Shown: positions 23,662 through 35,116, numbered from the stretch's first letter. The stretch is DNA of 64,000 nucleotides from Basidiobolus meristosporus CBS 931.73 (GCA_002104905.1 MCFE01000090.1:1-64000), one strand, 5' to 3'. The notes: a model not told the origin generated them from the sequence alone. Translations and numbers: made by a program.

Positions 23662-24915
23662 TCAGAATATGTCTGTAGGATCCCAGCAGAATCGGGTGCG
23701 CATCTCTGTACTCGAGAGACCATCCAAAATGGCCATTTCCTTGATGAAATAGAGTTAGAGATATGTCACAGGTCACTTGGGGTAGGGGAGCAGATTTACT
23801 TGTTTGGATAACTCGGGCCCACCAACATTCAGATTCTGTTGGATTCTTTCGGGGGTCACGGACTTGGGTATGACAACAGCTCCGTGTTGTAGCCCCCACT
23901 TCAACAACACTTGACCCACACTTAGCTGATGGTTTTTGGCGATTGCTTCTACCTCGTCGATGACCAGCTCCCCATTGACCAGTCTGCCCTCGCCGAAGCT
24001 TGAGTAAGCCTGCACCTGGATACCATTACTCTGGCAAATCTTCATCAACTCCTCCTGGTAAAGCAGCGGGTGCATCTCAAACTGCGCCACCATGGGGGCG
24101 ATTTCCGCGTATTCTAGTATCTCCTGGACATGCTTCACTGTGTAGTTACTGATGCCAATGGAACGTAGTTTTCCCTCTTTGTACAGCTTCTCCAAAGCTT
24201 TCCAACTACCGATTCGGTTCTCCAAGTTTTGGGGGTCAGAGAGTCGAAGCTTCTGGGTCCTGTGTCTGGTTAGTATTCAAGAGCCAGCCAACCCATTAGC
24301 ATGAAGTATTTACCCGGGCCAGTGGATCAGATACAGATCCAAATACTCCAGGTTGAACCGCTTCAGGGAGCTTTCCACCGCTAGGATAGCTTGATTCATC
24401 AAATGATCGACCAGAGGTTGGATTGCTCGCCCAACTTACCTTGGTAACACTTCTCGTAGCCCTGATCCTTGGGCGCTGAAAACAAGAACTTAGAATCAAC
24501 GAGCCACTAGGAGAGTCCAGAGGCGATTTGTACCTAGCTTAGAGGTGATAAACAGATCCTCCCGCTTCAGCTTCAGATCTTGGTCCTCGAGCAAGTCGTG
24601 TATAACTTGGCCGATGATTTCCTCGTTTTTGTAAACTGTGGCGGAATCTACTCTCGAAATGGAACCCAGTTGGTTTTAGGACACTAAGTAGTATACTGCG
24701 GTTGCTGCTTACCAATCAGGCGATAGCCCGCCTTCACTGCGCTAGATATCGCATTTTTAACAAGTTCGGGATCTTTCACTCGATACGTGCCAACTGAAGA
24801 CAAGATAGAAGGCCATGTTATTAGACGTAAAAGGCTCGAGCGACTGAAACTTCCACTACTCACGACCAATGCTTGGCATTTGGAGGCCATTGCTTAGCGT
24901 GTAGCTCTTCACCAT
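23662..24915 (-). CDS. Aldo-keto reductase
   Basis: The gene runs from the ATG at 24915 (MVKSYTLSNGLQMPSIGLGT) to the TGA at 23664-23662, with about five introns. It has the AKR barrel with the catalytic tetrad in order: Asp and Tyr in RLIDSATVYKNEE, Lys in FITSKL and His in LIHWPG. NADPH-binding elements are QAYSSFGEG and VIPKSVTPERIQQNLNV. The last exon reads EMAILDGLSSTEMRTRFCWD and ends TDIF. The protein would reduce aldehydes or ketones with NADPH in the cytosol. The overall layout is like the fungal AKR3/Gcy1 and bacterial 2,5-diketogluconate reductase group, but the substrate cannot be told. It converges on the septin gene with only 154 bp between stops. Confidence 0.9.
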
Positions 24916-25307
24916 TGACAGCGTTTTAAACACAAGAATGAATTTTCGTCGATAGTTACCACACTCATCGACCACACTTTTCCCCACGATCAACCTCTAC
25001 TGGTATCCAGGACTCTCTGGCCAATCGCAATATCCCTCAACCGATTTAACCATTTCAACCTATTTAATCACGAAATATCCCAGAATTACAGCGAAGGACT
25101 AGATTCCAATATATATATCACACATTTTCGCATAATTAATTCCCCCGAATTTAACCAGGTTACACGGGGGATCTAGCCCGAATCCGTAGATTTGGAAGAA
25201 CGGATCTAGGACTTTGTGGCCAGGCTGTGTAGAAGTATCACCCACTATCGGCTAGGATATTCACAACCGTAGCCTAATATGGAAATCAAGCCAACAAGTG
25301 ATCGTCC

Positions 25308-25315
25308 TATAAATA
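25308..25315 (+). promoter_or_regulatory. TATA box of the fatty-acid 2-hydroxylase gene
   Basis: The sequence tataaata lies 82-89 bp upstream of the ATG at 25397. Confidence 0.5.
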
Positions 25316-25396
25316 TCGGTCGTTTCAAATCCCGCTTCGCTGTTGAATAATAATCATTTGTATTGTTCTCGGATCCTCCCTTGTTTTTGTTAGCCC

Positions 25397-26467
25397 ATGA
25401 CCACACCAAAGCATTACACGGCTTCAGAAGTCGCCACCCACTCCACCGAAAAGTCAGCATGGGTGTGTTACAAGAATAAGGTCTATGATGTAACTTCTTT
25501 CCTTAGCTCTCATCCCGGCGGAGACGATGTTATCCTCGAGTACGCCGGCAAAGACATCACCAAGGTTCTTGCCGACATCGACATTCATGAGCACTCCGAA
25601 GCCGCCTACGAGATGCTAGAAGACTTGTGCATCGGGGAGCTCCCCTCCAGTGAGAGAAGGGATCCCACCAACGGCTATCTGTCCGAGGGCCTTGTCAACC
25701 GTAGGCCCCAGCCTGGAATATTCGCTCCTGATGTGGATGTGACCGGCGACACAGATGCCACGAAGGACTTCCAGAAGCAGCACTTTTTGGACCTGAACAA
25801 GCCTTTGGTCAGTCAGATCTGGAACAACAATTTCACGAGAGAGTTCTACCTCAAGCAAGTACATACACCTCGCCACCTTCCCCAACCCGCCATCTTCTTC
25901 ACCAACCCGATATTGGAGATGTTCACCCGCACACCATGGTACGTGATACCCATCATCTGGTTCCCGATCTCCATGTACTTCTTATCCAGCGCCGCGAAGA
26001 TCGCTTCGCTTCAGTGGGCGATGTCGTGCTTTGTCTTCGGGGTTACGCTCTGGACCCTGCTGGAATACATCATCCATCGCTTCTTGTTCCATTTGGACGA
26101 AAACATCCCCGACCATCCCAAAGTGTTCATCGTCCACTTTTTGCTTCACGGCGTTCACCACTACCTTCCCATGGACAGGCTGAGATTGGTCATGCCACCC
26201 GCGCTCTCCTTCACCCTCGCAACCCCCCTCGTTCGCTTGGCCTATGCACTGTTCAACTCTGGTACCGCCGAGGGAGTCATCAGCGGAGCACTCTTCGGCT
26301 ACATGTGCTACGATTTGATCCACTACCACCTGCATCATGCCCGACCCTTCACGGACTACTTGCGCCTGATGAAGACGTTCCATCTGGATCACCACTACAA
26401 AAACTACCAGGTGAACTACGGCATCACCAACATGATCTGGGATCTGTTCTTCAGCACGTCCATTTAG
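25397..26467 (+). CDS. SCS7: Sphingolipid fatty-acid 2-hydroxylase (Scs7/FA2H)
   Basis: An intronless gene of 356 residues. Residues 5-85 are a cytochrome b5 domain with heme ligands His39 (SSHPGGDD) and His64 or His66 (DIHEHSEAA). Two pairs of hydrophobic spans at about 170-225 and 265-305 flank the fatty acid hydroxylase catalytic part. Its histidine boxes are HRFLFH, HFLLHGVHH, HYHLHH and HLDHHYKN, which bind the di-metal centre. The enzyme adds a 2-hydroxyl to the N-acyl chain of ceramide in the endoplasmic reticulum, using electrons through its own b5 domain. Length and domain order match yeast Scs7 and human FA2H. It is divergent from the aldo-keto reductase, 481 bp apart. Confidence 0.95.
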   Translation: MTTPKHYTASEVATHSTEKSAWVCYKNKVYDVTSFLSSHPGGDDVILEYAGKDITKVLADIDIHEHSEAAYEMLEDLCIGELPSSERRDPTNGYLSEGLVNRRPQPGIFAPDVDVTGDTDATKDFQKQHFLDLNKPLVSQIWNNNFTREFYLKQVHTPRHLPQPAIFFTNPILEMFTRTPWYVIPIIWFPISMYFLSSAAKIASLQWAMSCFVFGVTLWTLLEYIIHRFLFHLDENIPDHPKVFIVHFLLHGVHHYLPMDRLRLVMPPALSFTLATPLVRLAYALFNSGTAEGVISGALFGYMCYDLIHYHLHHARPFTDYLRLMKTFHLDHHYKNYQVNYGITNMIWDLFFSTSI

Positions 26468-26746
26468 AAATGAGCATAGATTGATAAATTCTGTTGGCAT
26501 TGTATCCAGCTCGTATGTACATCCTATCCAATCTGAAATAAACCAGCCAGCGCATGAAGAAACCACGTGTACCGCTGCAGCATGTTGATGCGCTCACTAG
26601 CAAACGAATGTACCGCCTAGGTGATGTTAATGTGAACGAGTTTATTTTTTCATGGGAAAAAGACTCGGACGTTGAGGTGAGCCCGGGGACACTCAAGGTA
26701 TTCGGGGGAGACTTCCACGTCGTCAAGATGAGCACATCGATCAGGC

Positions 26747-27001
26747 TTAAAGACCCAACTTGGTACGGCGCCAGTGTCTACGCTTGGCGTTGTATCTGAT
26801 CTTGTTGTCAGTTCTCAAACGGATCCAGTGAGGGATAGGTCTGTTTTGCTTTTGCTTCTTGCCAAGAATACGCTTGACCTTGAAAGACTTTTGGGAAGGC
26901 TACAAAGGCAAGTGGTGTGAATACTCTGCTACGACATCTCCACCACGCCCGGTTGGTGACATGATGGATGTATGGGGGATGGGGAAGATGCGTCTTACCA
27001 T
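26747..27001 (-). CDS. RPL39: 60S ribosomal protein eL39
   Basis: A 51-residue basic protein made from two exons. Exon 1 is just the ATG at 27001-26999, followed at once by a GTAAGA donor. The 99 bp intron 26998-26900 ends TTTGTAG, and exon 2 (26899-26747) reads [20 protein letters not shown] then [20 protein letters not shown] and ends [10 protein letters not shown]. This is the complete eL39, which sits in the exit tunnel of the large subunit. The length of 51 is exactly usual. Having the first intron directly after the start codon is common in ribosomal protein genes. A longer plus-strand frame across it is spurious. Confidence 0.95.
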
Positions 27002-27515
27002 GGTTAAGAATAACGTGCAGCCAAAGAGGAAGAATCCCAACTGCTCGAGTCCACCCAGAGATAAACCAGACCGAGGCAACCGAACGAAAAAAATTCCCCC
27101 CTCCCCATTGGTGGAAACCCCCTCGGTTCCGATCCAAGATGCGCTCCGGAGATTGGTGGTGTTCGAAAAAAAAACTCCTTCCTCGCAACTTCCGGTATGA
27201 GCTGATCCGGATTACTTCGTCGTGGAATATATCTCCGCAGACAAACACAAACACCAGGCATCAACAACCGAATGCCCACCCGCTGAGTTAATAAATCCCC
27301 CCGATCCGTGGACCTCGTCCATTTCCTGATATCAGAAGCTCCTACGTTTCCAAGCGGATCCATCGAATCCCGATCATTTCCTGCTTGCAAGTTTCCTGCA
27401 CCTGGGCAGCGTCGGATTTTCTGGTCAATAGGTGCACCCTCCTTCAGCGTAGAGCCCACTCGTTTGTTTCCCAGCTTAGGGCGTTCCCCGCAGGTAGCGA
27501 ACTTATGGAAAGAAC

Positions 27516-30098
27516 ATGGCTTCGAACCTCGTGAAGCCTACTCCCAATTGCAAAGACAGAAATGCCCTGAAATACTATGCCGACGCCATCAAACAGTATT
27601 CGGCCATAAAGAAGGTACGTGTGGGACCTGGAGGGCCGGTCCATGGCTTACGGTCAAGGGAAACTTGCTAAGTACATTTCTAGGAAAGGCCGCTTACTCC
27701 GGAGGAGACGGTGACGTACAAACGGATTTTGGAGAAGATTCGGTTCAAAATGGCCAACACCTTGGAAAAGGTTCAGGCGAAGTACTCCACCCGAAAAAGA
27801 GGGGAAACCCCGGACTTGTTTTCCTCCAACGACACGAGAGAGTCCCCCTCCCGGTGTGGGTCCTTTGTAGGCTCCCTGCCTTCTGTGTATAGCAGCACCG
27901 GTGAGAACTCCATGACCGAAAACGAGCTGGAATCCGGTAGTATTTCCAGGTCAACCACTGATATAAAACTTGAGGATACCGTGGGGGAATGTCCAGGTCC
28001 GCTGGAAAAACAACCAAGCGTCATGACGACCGAGACGGACTCCTGTAAGTTCACCCATGTGTCGCTTAGTGCCATCTTGAGCTTTGGCTAACCGCTGCTG
28101 TTACACCTGTCTAGCCTACACAAGCCGCCACTCCTCATTTTCTGGCCCGTCAAAGCGGAAGTCGAAAGAAGTCGAATTGCTCACAACCCCGTCGTCAGTG
28201 GAACTTCGAGCACAACAAAACAAAAGAACGACCGATCTGAAGCGCGCCCTCATAGTGAGTGCTTTGGAGTCGCTTGGCAATACGGAGTGGGAGCGATTCA
28301 AAAGGCCATTCACCTTACCAACGCATATCATAGATGACGCAAATCGGTACAAAGAACTGCAGATGCGAAAGAGCGCCTCCAGTAGCTCCAAGAAACGCAG
28401 AAACTCGGCCAAGAGGAAGGCGGGGGAGAAGGCGGCCCGCGAGTCTTTGCAAGCCACTCCTGTCCAGTATTACTCTGAAGCGAAAACTCACCAAGTAGCT
28501 GTCGTTAGTAAGTGCCTTCATTCTGGTCGACCCCCTCAACCACTGCTGATCTCTTTTGCTTCTCTGAAGTTACACCAAGAAAAAGAACATCCGAAGAGTA
28601 TCAAGCGCCGGTGGCCGGGTCCGCCGGCGAGGGCACCGTCACTCCAAACCACCCAAATGTGGCTCAAGGCTCGACTTCGCTAGTAGAATCTGTAGCGATG
28701 AGCCCGTTGAAGCAAGGCTCTGCCAGTTTCCAATGCATATCACAGCGAATGAAAGTCAGCCAGATTGTCATCTCGAGTCAAAAATTCCTGATAGCTGTTG
28801 ACACGGCGGAAAAGCTATGTGTTTGGAAGTTTGCCAGCAACCGCTCCACCTACTCGTGGGACGAGATCTTCACCTACACGTATCCAAACTATCGAACTGT
28901 AGGTGCAACCCTCACCACCCCAAACGAATCTTGCTGACCCGATTGCCTTTAGCTCTTTCGCACCATCATCTTTACCCGGAGCGACGAGTTTCTGATCGTG
29001 ACGGAAATCATCAACATCGTCCGGCCGAACGAGAGCGATGCCTACTATATGAGAATAACCACCATCAACCTTTCTCTCGAAACACACACCTCCGTCAACC
29101 TTCCCATCAGCTTGAACATATCGCGCTTGAAGGAATTGCCGGTGGCCGTCCCAAATCACCAAAGCAAGCTGATCGTCTCCTCAGGAGAGCTGGGGGAGTT
29201 GGTGATTTACCACTTCGAGGAGGATTGGAGGTTTGTGTCTAATGGAAAGCAAATGTCATGCTGAGCTTGATTTGACTGGTTCGCATACGTAGCATCCTGA
29301 TCTCCGACATCCCCCTTCCGAAGTCCAACACGGCCACTTCTGCCATCGTCTCGGTGAAGTTGGTGGAGAATGAGCCCTCGTTAATAGTCGGCACTTCGAG
29401 CAACTCGGTGACCCTATGGTAGCACCCAATCTGCCCCTCCACCATAGACCCCCTGTGATTAACACGCTCTGCATCCCCACAGGAACATCGACAAATGCTC
29501 CCTTCTGCATTCGATTCCATTCCCAGACGACATAGCCTTTCAGAGCATCCCAAAGTGTATTTCGGCCGTCTCTCCCATAAAGTACGTACGAATGAAGGCG
29601 ATGGCTCGGACCATAAATGAGCCATTGGTCATCATCATGGTGGCCGACGTCTGCCACGGCCAGGGACCGAAGGCCACCACTCAGGTCGAATCGTGCCAAC
29701 AATACATTCTGTATCAAGGCCAGTTGAACCACCTTGGTTCCCTGGAAAGCTGCAGGTAAGATGGTTTGAAGCGATCGTGAGGCCGTGCACCGGACACTGA
29801 TGTTTCTCTTTAGCTCCATCACCTCTCTCTCTACCTCCCAGAAATGCGTGGTTGGCTGCGTCAACGATACCGACGTGGTGCTGTGGAACAAGAATTCCGG
29901 TCGCATCATATCAACGTTGAAGCTGGTTGAACGAAGTCGAGGTAACCAAGTTCACTTACTTGTCCAGCATCTAGTTCCGTCGACTCACCACCTACATCGT
30001 TAGACAACCGACGAGTCTACAGTATCTCCATTCATCATCAAGACATGTACATAATATGTGGAGACACGGAAGGATGTCTTCACATTTACTGGCTCTAG
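27516..30098 (+). CDS. Unrecognised protein with a C-terminal WD40-like region
   Basis: The start is the ATG at 27516 (MASNLVKPTPNCKDRNALKY); the end is the TAG at 30096-30098. About eight introns were read, the first at 27615-27683. The N-terminal 80 residues look helical and charged (ADAIKQYSAIKK, YKRILEKIRFKMANTLEKV). A Ser/Thr-rich, probably disordered stretch follows, then a strongly basic patch (SSSSKKRRNSAKRKAGEKAA) that could be a nuclear signal. From about 28740 the sequence looks like beta-propeller blades: KFLIAVDTAEKLCVWKF, KLIVSSGELGELVIYHF, PSLIVGTSSNSVTLWNIDK, CVVGCVNDTDVVLWNKNSG and DMYIICGDTEGCLHIYWL. I do not recognise the family. A scaffold or chromatin-linked role is possible, not shown. 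Splicing between 29560 and 29815 is the least certain part. Confidence 0.75.
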
Positions 30099-30210
30099 CC
30101 CCTTCCCCCTTGTAACTTAGTTCTCGCCCAATGTACTTTTAGCCACCGACCGGGTTTCCTAGCATTAAATCCTGCCTAAATAAAATGGGTTGTCGGCTTT
30201 CCAGCATCAG

Positions 30211-30240
30211 CCGTACCCGTACCCGTACCCGTACCGTACC
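30211..30240. repeat. (CCCGTA)n short tandem repeat
   Basis: About four and a half hexamer units lie in the 5' region of TRM112, ending about 108 bp before its ATG. Confidence 0.85.
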
Positions 30241-30347
30241 GATCCGAAATTTTTTTTACCTGGTGGAATTGGGTGGGTTTCGAGGGTTTTATAAGCCCTC
30301 GCCTCGGTACTCGCCCGAGGGCTATTCCGGTCGATTGCGAAACAAAC

Positions 30348-30853
30348 ATGCGTCTTATCACCCACAACATGCTGCAGTGCCACGCCAAGGGCTGCACCAA
30401 CGACAACTTTCCATTACGTTTCGAGGAGGTCGAGGTGGAAGTTGAGGAGGTGGACATCAACGAGGAATTCCTGATGAACTTTCTTCCCAAGCTGGATTGG
30501 GAGGCTTTGGTGAAGACCGCAGTTCAAGTAAGCCATTTCCGCGCGTAACTTGCGCTTAGTATGTATACCCAACTGAAACCCCATTCCGTTGTAGCTTGGC
30601 ATTAACGATCTCCCCGACACTCTTCCCGAGAACGCTGCTGAGGATGAAACTTTCCTTCAGCGTTTACATACTGTGCTCATGGAGGTAACCTTCACAAGAA
30701 CCCTGAATTTTCCTCCTATCTCGAAATCTCACGTTGTGCCCTGTTGAACAGACCCGTATACAAGAAGGTCGCATGGTGTGCAACGGTTGCGGTCACATTT
30801 ATCGTATCAAGAACGGTATTCCCAATATGCTCCTTGCCGAACACGAAATCTAA
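30348..30853 (+). CDS. TRM112: Trm112 methyltransferase activator
   Basis: Three exons (30348-30527, 30595-30684, 30752-30853) give 123 residues. The start MRLITHNMLQCHAKGC and the end MVCNGCGHIYRIKNGIPNML with LLAEHEI match Trm112 along its length. The zinc ligands are the CHAKGC pair and the CNGC pair. Trm112 is a small obligate partner of several methyltransferases: Trm9 and Trm11 (tRNA), Bud23 (18S rRNA) and Mtq2 (release factor eRF1). All of these use S-adenosylmethionine, so the product of the two SAM synthetase genes in this window is a shared cofactor, though no operon-like link is implied. An acidic loop (EEVEVEVEEVDINEE) is longer than usual. Confidence 0.95.
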
Positions 30854-31174
30854 GCTCTACTGGGTCGTGTATAACTAACCATGTGCCAAATTCAGTTTAT
30901 TATTTCTTGTCTGGCGGAATTGAAGAGTTCACTGCTTGCTCATTTATTTAGACATCGATACGAGGGTGCTTTGTCTCGGTCAGTCCTTGATTTTTCTCAC
31001 TAAAACGATTGCTAGACGTATGTTCGAGAGAACCAAAGTTGGATCTGTCGCCCCGCTACATCGTTCTATTAGTATATAAACTAGTATCTACATTGGACAT
31101 TGAATGGAATAGACAATCGTGTCAAATTCTGTTGAAACGCTCCTCACTATGTTGGTGCGCTCCCTACCCATGTA

Positions 31175-32256
31175 TCATATCGTCTCCGATTCCAATTCCA
31201 ATACGATTTCGTCAAATCCATTCATTTCTGTATGTGAATTCGTGGTCTCAGTGTTGGACCCCTCGCTCAGTGCGGTAAGAGGATCGTATGTCGATTGGGA
31301 CTCATTTTCGATTGGGAATTTTTGGAATACCGTTGAGTCATTCATGCTTTGAATTTGGCGAGTAAAGATGTCTAGTTTCTGTATCCAAGGCAATCAGGTT
31401 AATAGGCACTTGGGCAATCTTTGAGTCTTGTCCTTACGTCCAGTGCATCGTATTGGCGAATGTCGCTTTGGTATGGGCTGTTGCCAATTGCATTGAAGGG
31501 ATCGGACATTGGACTGGAGCACCGATCGTCCGAAACGAAAAATGACCTCATATCAGTATCTGGGATTCTGGACGGATTCGACGAGAGTGGCTGGCGATAA
31601 AGCCTTGATCGAGCTGGGTCATATGGCTGAAATCTGCTGAATGACCGTTTGGGTGGATTTGGACTTATCTCACTTGGATCGAATAGTTCATTTGGTGACA
31701 TATTGCGACAATACGAGGAACCTGTTAGCTCTTCAATCTCATGCTAATACTTTTAGCATCTCCATTGAGATTTAATTTCTCTCCATTTACATGTTGAAAC
31801 CAAACATGTCGTATTACCTGCATCTGAGCATATTTTTGGTTTAGCGGGGTGGATTTCCGATTGGAACGAAAGGCTGGCTTATCCTTAGCAAAGGTGGATC
31901 TTGGTGTTTTGGGGTGTACTGATAGACAGGTTAGGGAGATTGGCTAAACCTTGAGTTGGCTTCAGGCGAGTCCTTACCCAAAGAAAAATCGGATGGACCT
32001 TTGTTTACGACGGTGTCAGACACCCTAATGTGGACAGAGAGGAGAAAGATAAGTATTTCCTATCGCACATACTTAGTCGATGAACAGACTTTGCGAAGGG
32101 AATCTGCATAAGCTCGCTCTTTATGCAAGAATTCTCAGAGTCACTGGAGTTGTCGGTATCAGTACTCATCATGGTCGAGTGAGAGGGATGAATCCAGCCG
32201 GGGCGCACCATCTGGTCTATATAGCATTCGATCATAGCATACATTGAGTCTTCCAT
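31175..32256 (-). CDS. Unrecognised Ser/Asn/Asp-rich protein
   Basis: The start is the ATG at 32256 (MEDSMYAMIECYIDQMVRPG) and the end is at 31175 (VLELESETI). Phase-compatible splices link five exons: to about 32075, then VSDTVVNKGPSDFSLG, then PKTPRSTFAKDKPAFRSNRK with a tail to YAQMQ, then 31750-31440 (acceptor gaagag, SSYCRNMSPNELFDP), then 31380-31175 (acceptor atacag, KLDIFTRQIQSMNDSTVFQ). The first donor is weak (GTGCGA). Composition is low-complexity with many Ser-Pro and Thr-Pro pairs, which suggests a phosphorylated, largely disordered regulatory protein. No membrane span, zinc motif or coiled coil is evident. I do not recognise it. The frame agreement across four introns is the main support for it being real. 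Confidence 0.6.
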
Positions 32257-32575
32257 GACGCATGCAACACCCAAATCAATCTAAATGCTACTGAGCACCA
32301 AGACCCTAAAGGACCATATCTCCACCAATGAACTTCGCGACCAAAGCAAGGAACCAACAACAATGAACCATCAGAGATGTAATTTTTCATTCATTCACTT
32401 GTGAAATGACCGACATTATTCCTACCAGGAAACATCCTTAAATAGGTGCAAAAATTTTGGGAAAGAAGTGGCGAGAATATTTGCGCAGCAAAAATTGAAA
32501 ATGAAAGAGGTCGAAGTCATTGACACGGTCGAGGATTACGATGTATAAGTTGTAAGGATTAATCAGATGCGGTGT

Positions 32576-33319
32576 TTAGTCTTCGCCCACGGGTGTAGCG
32601 AAGGTGAGCGGAACCACGAATTCCCCGATGTATTCAATCTGCATATGTTCTACAGCTTCCTGGATGTCGTTCAAGGCCTTCGTAGTCTGATATTAATTGA
32701 GACCAGAGTTAGCAACAATGCTGAAACAGCCTAGTCTTACACCGTTACCATGGCCAGATCCTCTTTAGTCACTCGGCTTTTACTCAATACGTCTTTGGGT
32801 GATTTTGGGAGATCGTTGGCAGGGAGATCGAAGATATTCATAACGTTGGGTGGAAGTGTTTTACAGCCCTCCATTAATGTTCTAGAAGTGCGCTATTAGA
32901 TACCATCTATTCCTTAAACCACATCCAAAACTCACTTGTAAGTGTTGGATCTCTCCATAGTATCTTGATGCTTCATTCGCTCCACTTGGGTGCGAGAAAT
33001 GTCAATCAGATTTCTATTTTAGAGGGGAATATAAGCTCCAGTTCCATAAATGTGCAAAGAAGCAGCAACTAACTCTGCAGTTTTTTGGACGATTTTTTTG
33101 AGCGAATCTTCTAGTCTTGCTTGATTCATAGCCTCATACTCTTTATAGCTCATTCTTTTATCGATGCCATCGGGCGAGGCAGTCTGGGCACCATTGAGCA
33201 GATGAGTTCTCTCGTTCGCCTAAACAGATGGGAAGAATTATAACCCAGCAATTTTCAAGTGGAACTGACGGGGGACATACGATTTGGGGATCTTCTTGTT
33301 TACTTGAGCAGCAACCCAT
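32576..33319 (-). CDS. LAMTOR1/p18-like Ragulator (EGO complex) anchor protein
   Basis: Five small exons on the minus strand join in phase. Exon 1 begins at the ATG at 33319 with MGCCSSKQEDPQI, followed by a 5' splice GTATGT. The next exon reads ANERTHLLNGAQT...MSYKEYEAMNQARLEDSLKK, then NLIDISRTQVERMKHQDTME, then KTLPPNVMNIFDLP, and the last exon is TKALNDIQEAVEHMQIEYIG with an end at GED (TAA 32578-32576). The total is about 170 residues (human LAMTOR1 is 161). Gly2 fits N-myristoylation and Cys3-Cys4 fit palmitoylation, which anchor LAMTOR1 and yeast Meh1/Ego1 to the lysosome or vacuole. ERTHLLNG and NLIDIS also resemble LAMTOR1. The Ragulator/EGO complex recruits Rag GTPases and TORC1. 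The gene has no ORF above 60 codons, so ordinary ORF scans miss it. Confidence 0.8.
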
Positions 33320-34461
33320 TTTATGTCAGAATTACTATTTAAACTAAAGGGCAACGATAATAGAAAGTAGCTCTAATAAGGGTTTTGGGGAGAACGACGT
33401 AAACGTTTCAAGTCAATGAAATTAAATGGTGGATATGTTTTCTGTATAAGCACGGAAATTATCTACATACAATATTATGCACTAGTTAAGCAATCCCTCC
33501 AGCCCACATAAACCCTGAAGAAATGGAATCGAGAAATCATCGACCTGGGTGAAACGCACCCTTTCGATAAATTCAATTATGGGAGATATTAACTCCAGTG
33601 GTATCAACCCGATGCCTCAATGGGCCATATCCGAGGCGAGAATGTGTGTTGCGTGAACGTCCACCAAGACTCAACATCCTCGAACTGGTAAAGTTAGCCT
33701 AGCACGTGCCTTGACATGCTCCTTCCCAAAATTGGCTCATTGGGAATGTATCAGAGGGTGTATGTATAGCTCCGAATATTTTTGGTAGAGCAGACACTGC
33801 TTCTACGATTAACCTATTGTGATTTATCGAAACACCCAATCTTCAGAAAAGGCATCATTACTTTTGCGCTTACAAATCAAAGATACACTATGATGTGCGG
33901 AATTCAAGAAATGGGCATATTCAAGGATATTGCAAGATTCAGTAAACAAGCGAATCTGCACCCATGGGTGATGTCGGTGATCACTAGCCTTAAAGAGGAG
34001 TCAGGTCAGTTGCACAACACTCAATCAACACCATGGTCAAGCTCAGCCAGCAGAGATCTAGACTAGGATTGCTGCGACTTGCCTGTGCGGGGAGGTGCGG
34101 AAGGCGGATTGCAATCGCTTCAATCAGGAAATTTCTAGAAGTGTTGAATGGTCAAATAGACATCACATTGATCACAATATGGCAAGTAGAAAGCTGATCA
34201 TCGTAGACACTCTGAGCCAATCATCTCGTGCTACCTGGTAACTTGAGCAGGGCATGCGTAATAAAGCCGTTTGCCAAAAGCAAAGGTGCGCAGAGAGATT
34301 GGATAAGCCCGATCATATTCGCTCACGATATTCCTATTCGGAGGACCAAATCAAGAACACTTTGGTGCAACACAAATATTTTCACTTCTATAAATGGTTG
34401 CAGTGTTTTGATGCTTAATAATTGATAGATTGATCAGTAGGCTGCCCCAATGCAACTTCCG
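33320..34461. other. Intergenic, no gene recognised
   Basis: This is AT-rich DNA between the LAMTOR1-like gene and peroxiredoxin. A 94-codon frame at 33782-34066 has a non-ATG start and no family signature; I left it out. Confidence 0.5.
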
Positions 34462-34470
34462 TATAAAAAG
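34462..34470 (+). promoter_or_regulatory. TATA box of peroxiredoxin
   Basis: The sequence tataaaaag lies 62-70 bp upstream of the ATG at 34532. Confidence 0.65.
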
Positions 34471-34531
34471 CATTTCCCGCCCCAGGGAAGAGGCATCAGT
34501 AAAACTTTGATTTCCTGACACAATTAGTAGT

Positions 34532-35116
34532 ATGACCGTCCAAATCCAAAAGCCTGCTCCTTTCTTCAAGGCCACCGCCCTTGTTGATGGTGAATTCAAG
34601 CCTGTTTCCCTCGATGACTTCAAGGGCAAGTACCTTGTCCTCTTCTTCTATCCTTTGGATTTCACTTTCGTCTGCCCTACCGAGATCATTGCCTTCAATG
34701 ACCGTGTCAAGGAGTTCGAGGCTCTTGACTGTGCCGTCGTCGCCTGCTCCGTTGACTCCGAATTCTCCCACTTCGCTTGGGTCAACACTCCCCGCAAGGA
34801 GGGTGGTCTCGGCAACATGGAGATCCCTATCCTTTCCGATATCACCAAGAAGATCTCCCGTGACTACGGAGTCCTCCTCGAGGATGCTGGTGTAGCCCTT
34901 CGTGGTCTTTTCATCATCGACCCCAAGCAAAACGTCCGTATCATGCAAGTTAACGATCTCCCCGTTGGCCGCTCTGTTGACGAGACCCTCCGTTTGGTTG
35001 AGGCTCTTCAATTCACTGATATCCACGGTGAAGTCTGCCCTGCCAACTGGCAAAAGGGTGCCGACACCATCAAGCCTGATGTTGCCGGATCCAAGACCTT
35101 CTTCGCCAAGCAATAA
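34532..35116 (+). CDS. Typical 2-Cys peroxiredoxin
   Basis: An intronless gene of 194 residues, the usual size. The peroxidatic cysteine lies in [20 protein letters not shown] and the resolving cysteine in [11 protein letters not shown] near the C-terminus. It reduces hydrogen peroxide and alkyl peroxides, with thioredoxin as recycling partner, in the cytosol. The C-terminal tail past the resolving Cys is short and ends [15 protein letters not shown] resembles the GGLG motif of sensitive eukaryotic Prx1, but the YF motif of the sensitive tail is not seen, so it may be only partly prone to over-oxidation. Codon use is strongly biased to C-ending codons, unlike most neighbours, which fits very high expression. 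A good TATA box precedes it. Confidence 0.95.
   Translation: MTVQIQKPAPFFKATALVDGEFKPVSLDDFKGKYLVLFFYPLDFTFVCPTEIIAFNDRVKEFEALDCAVVACSVDSEFSHFAWVNTPRKEGGLGNMEIPILSDITKKISRDYGVLLEDAGVALRGLFIIDPKQNVRIMQVNDLPVGRSVDETLRLVEALQFTDIHGEVCPANWQKGADTIKPDVAGSKTFFAKQ

Noticed and set aside
33782-34066. 94-codon frame before peroxiredoxin
   Set aside because: Starts at a non-ATG codon, has no recognisable motif and lies in plain intergenic DNA.
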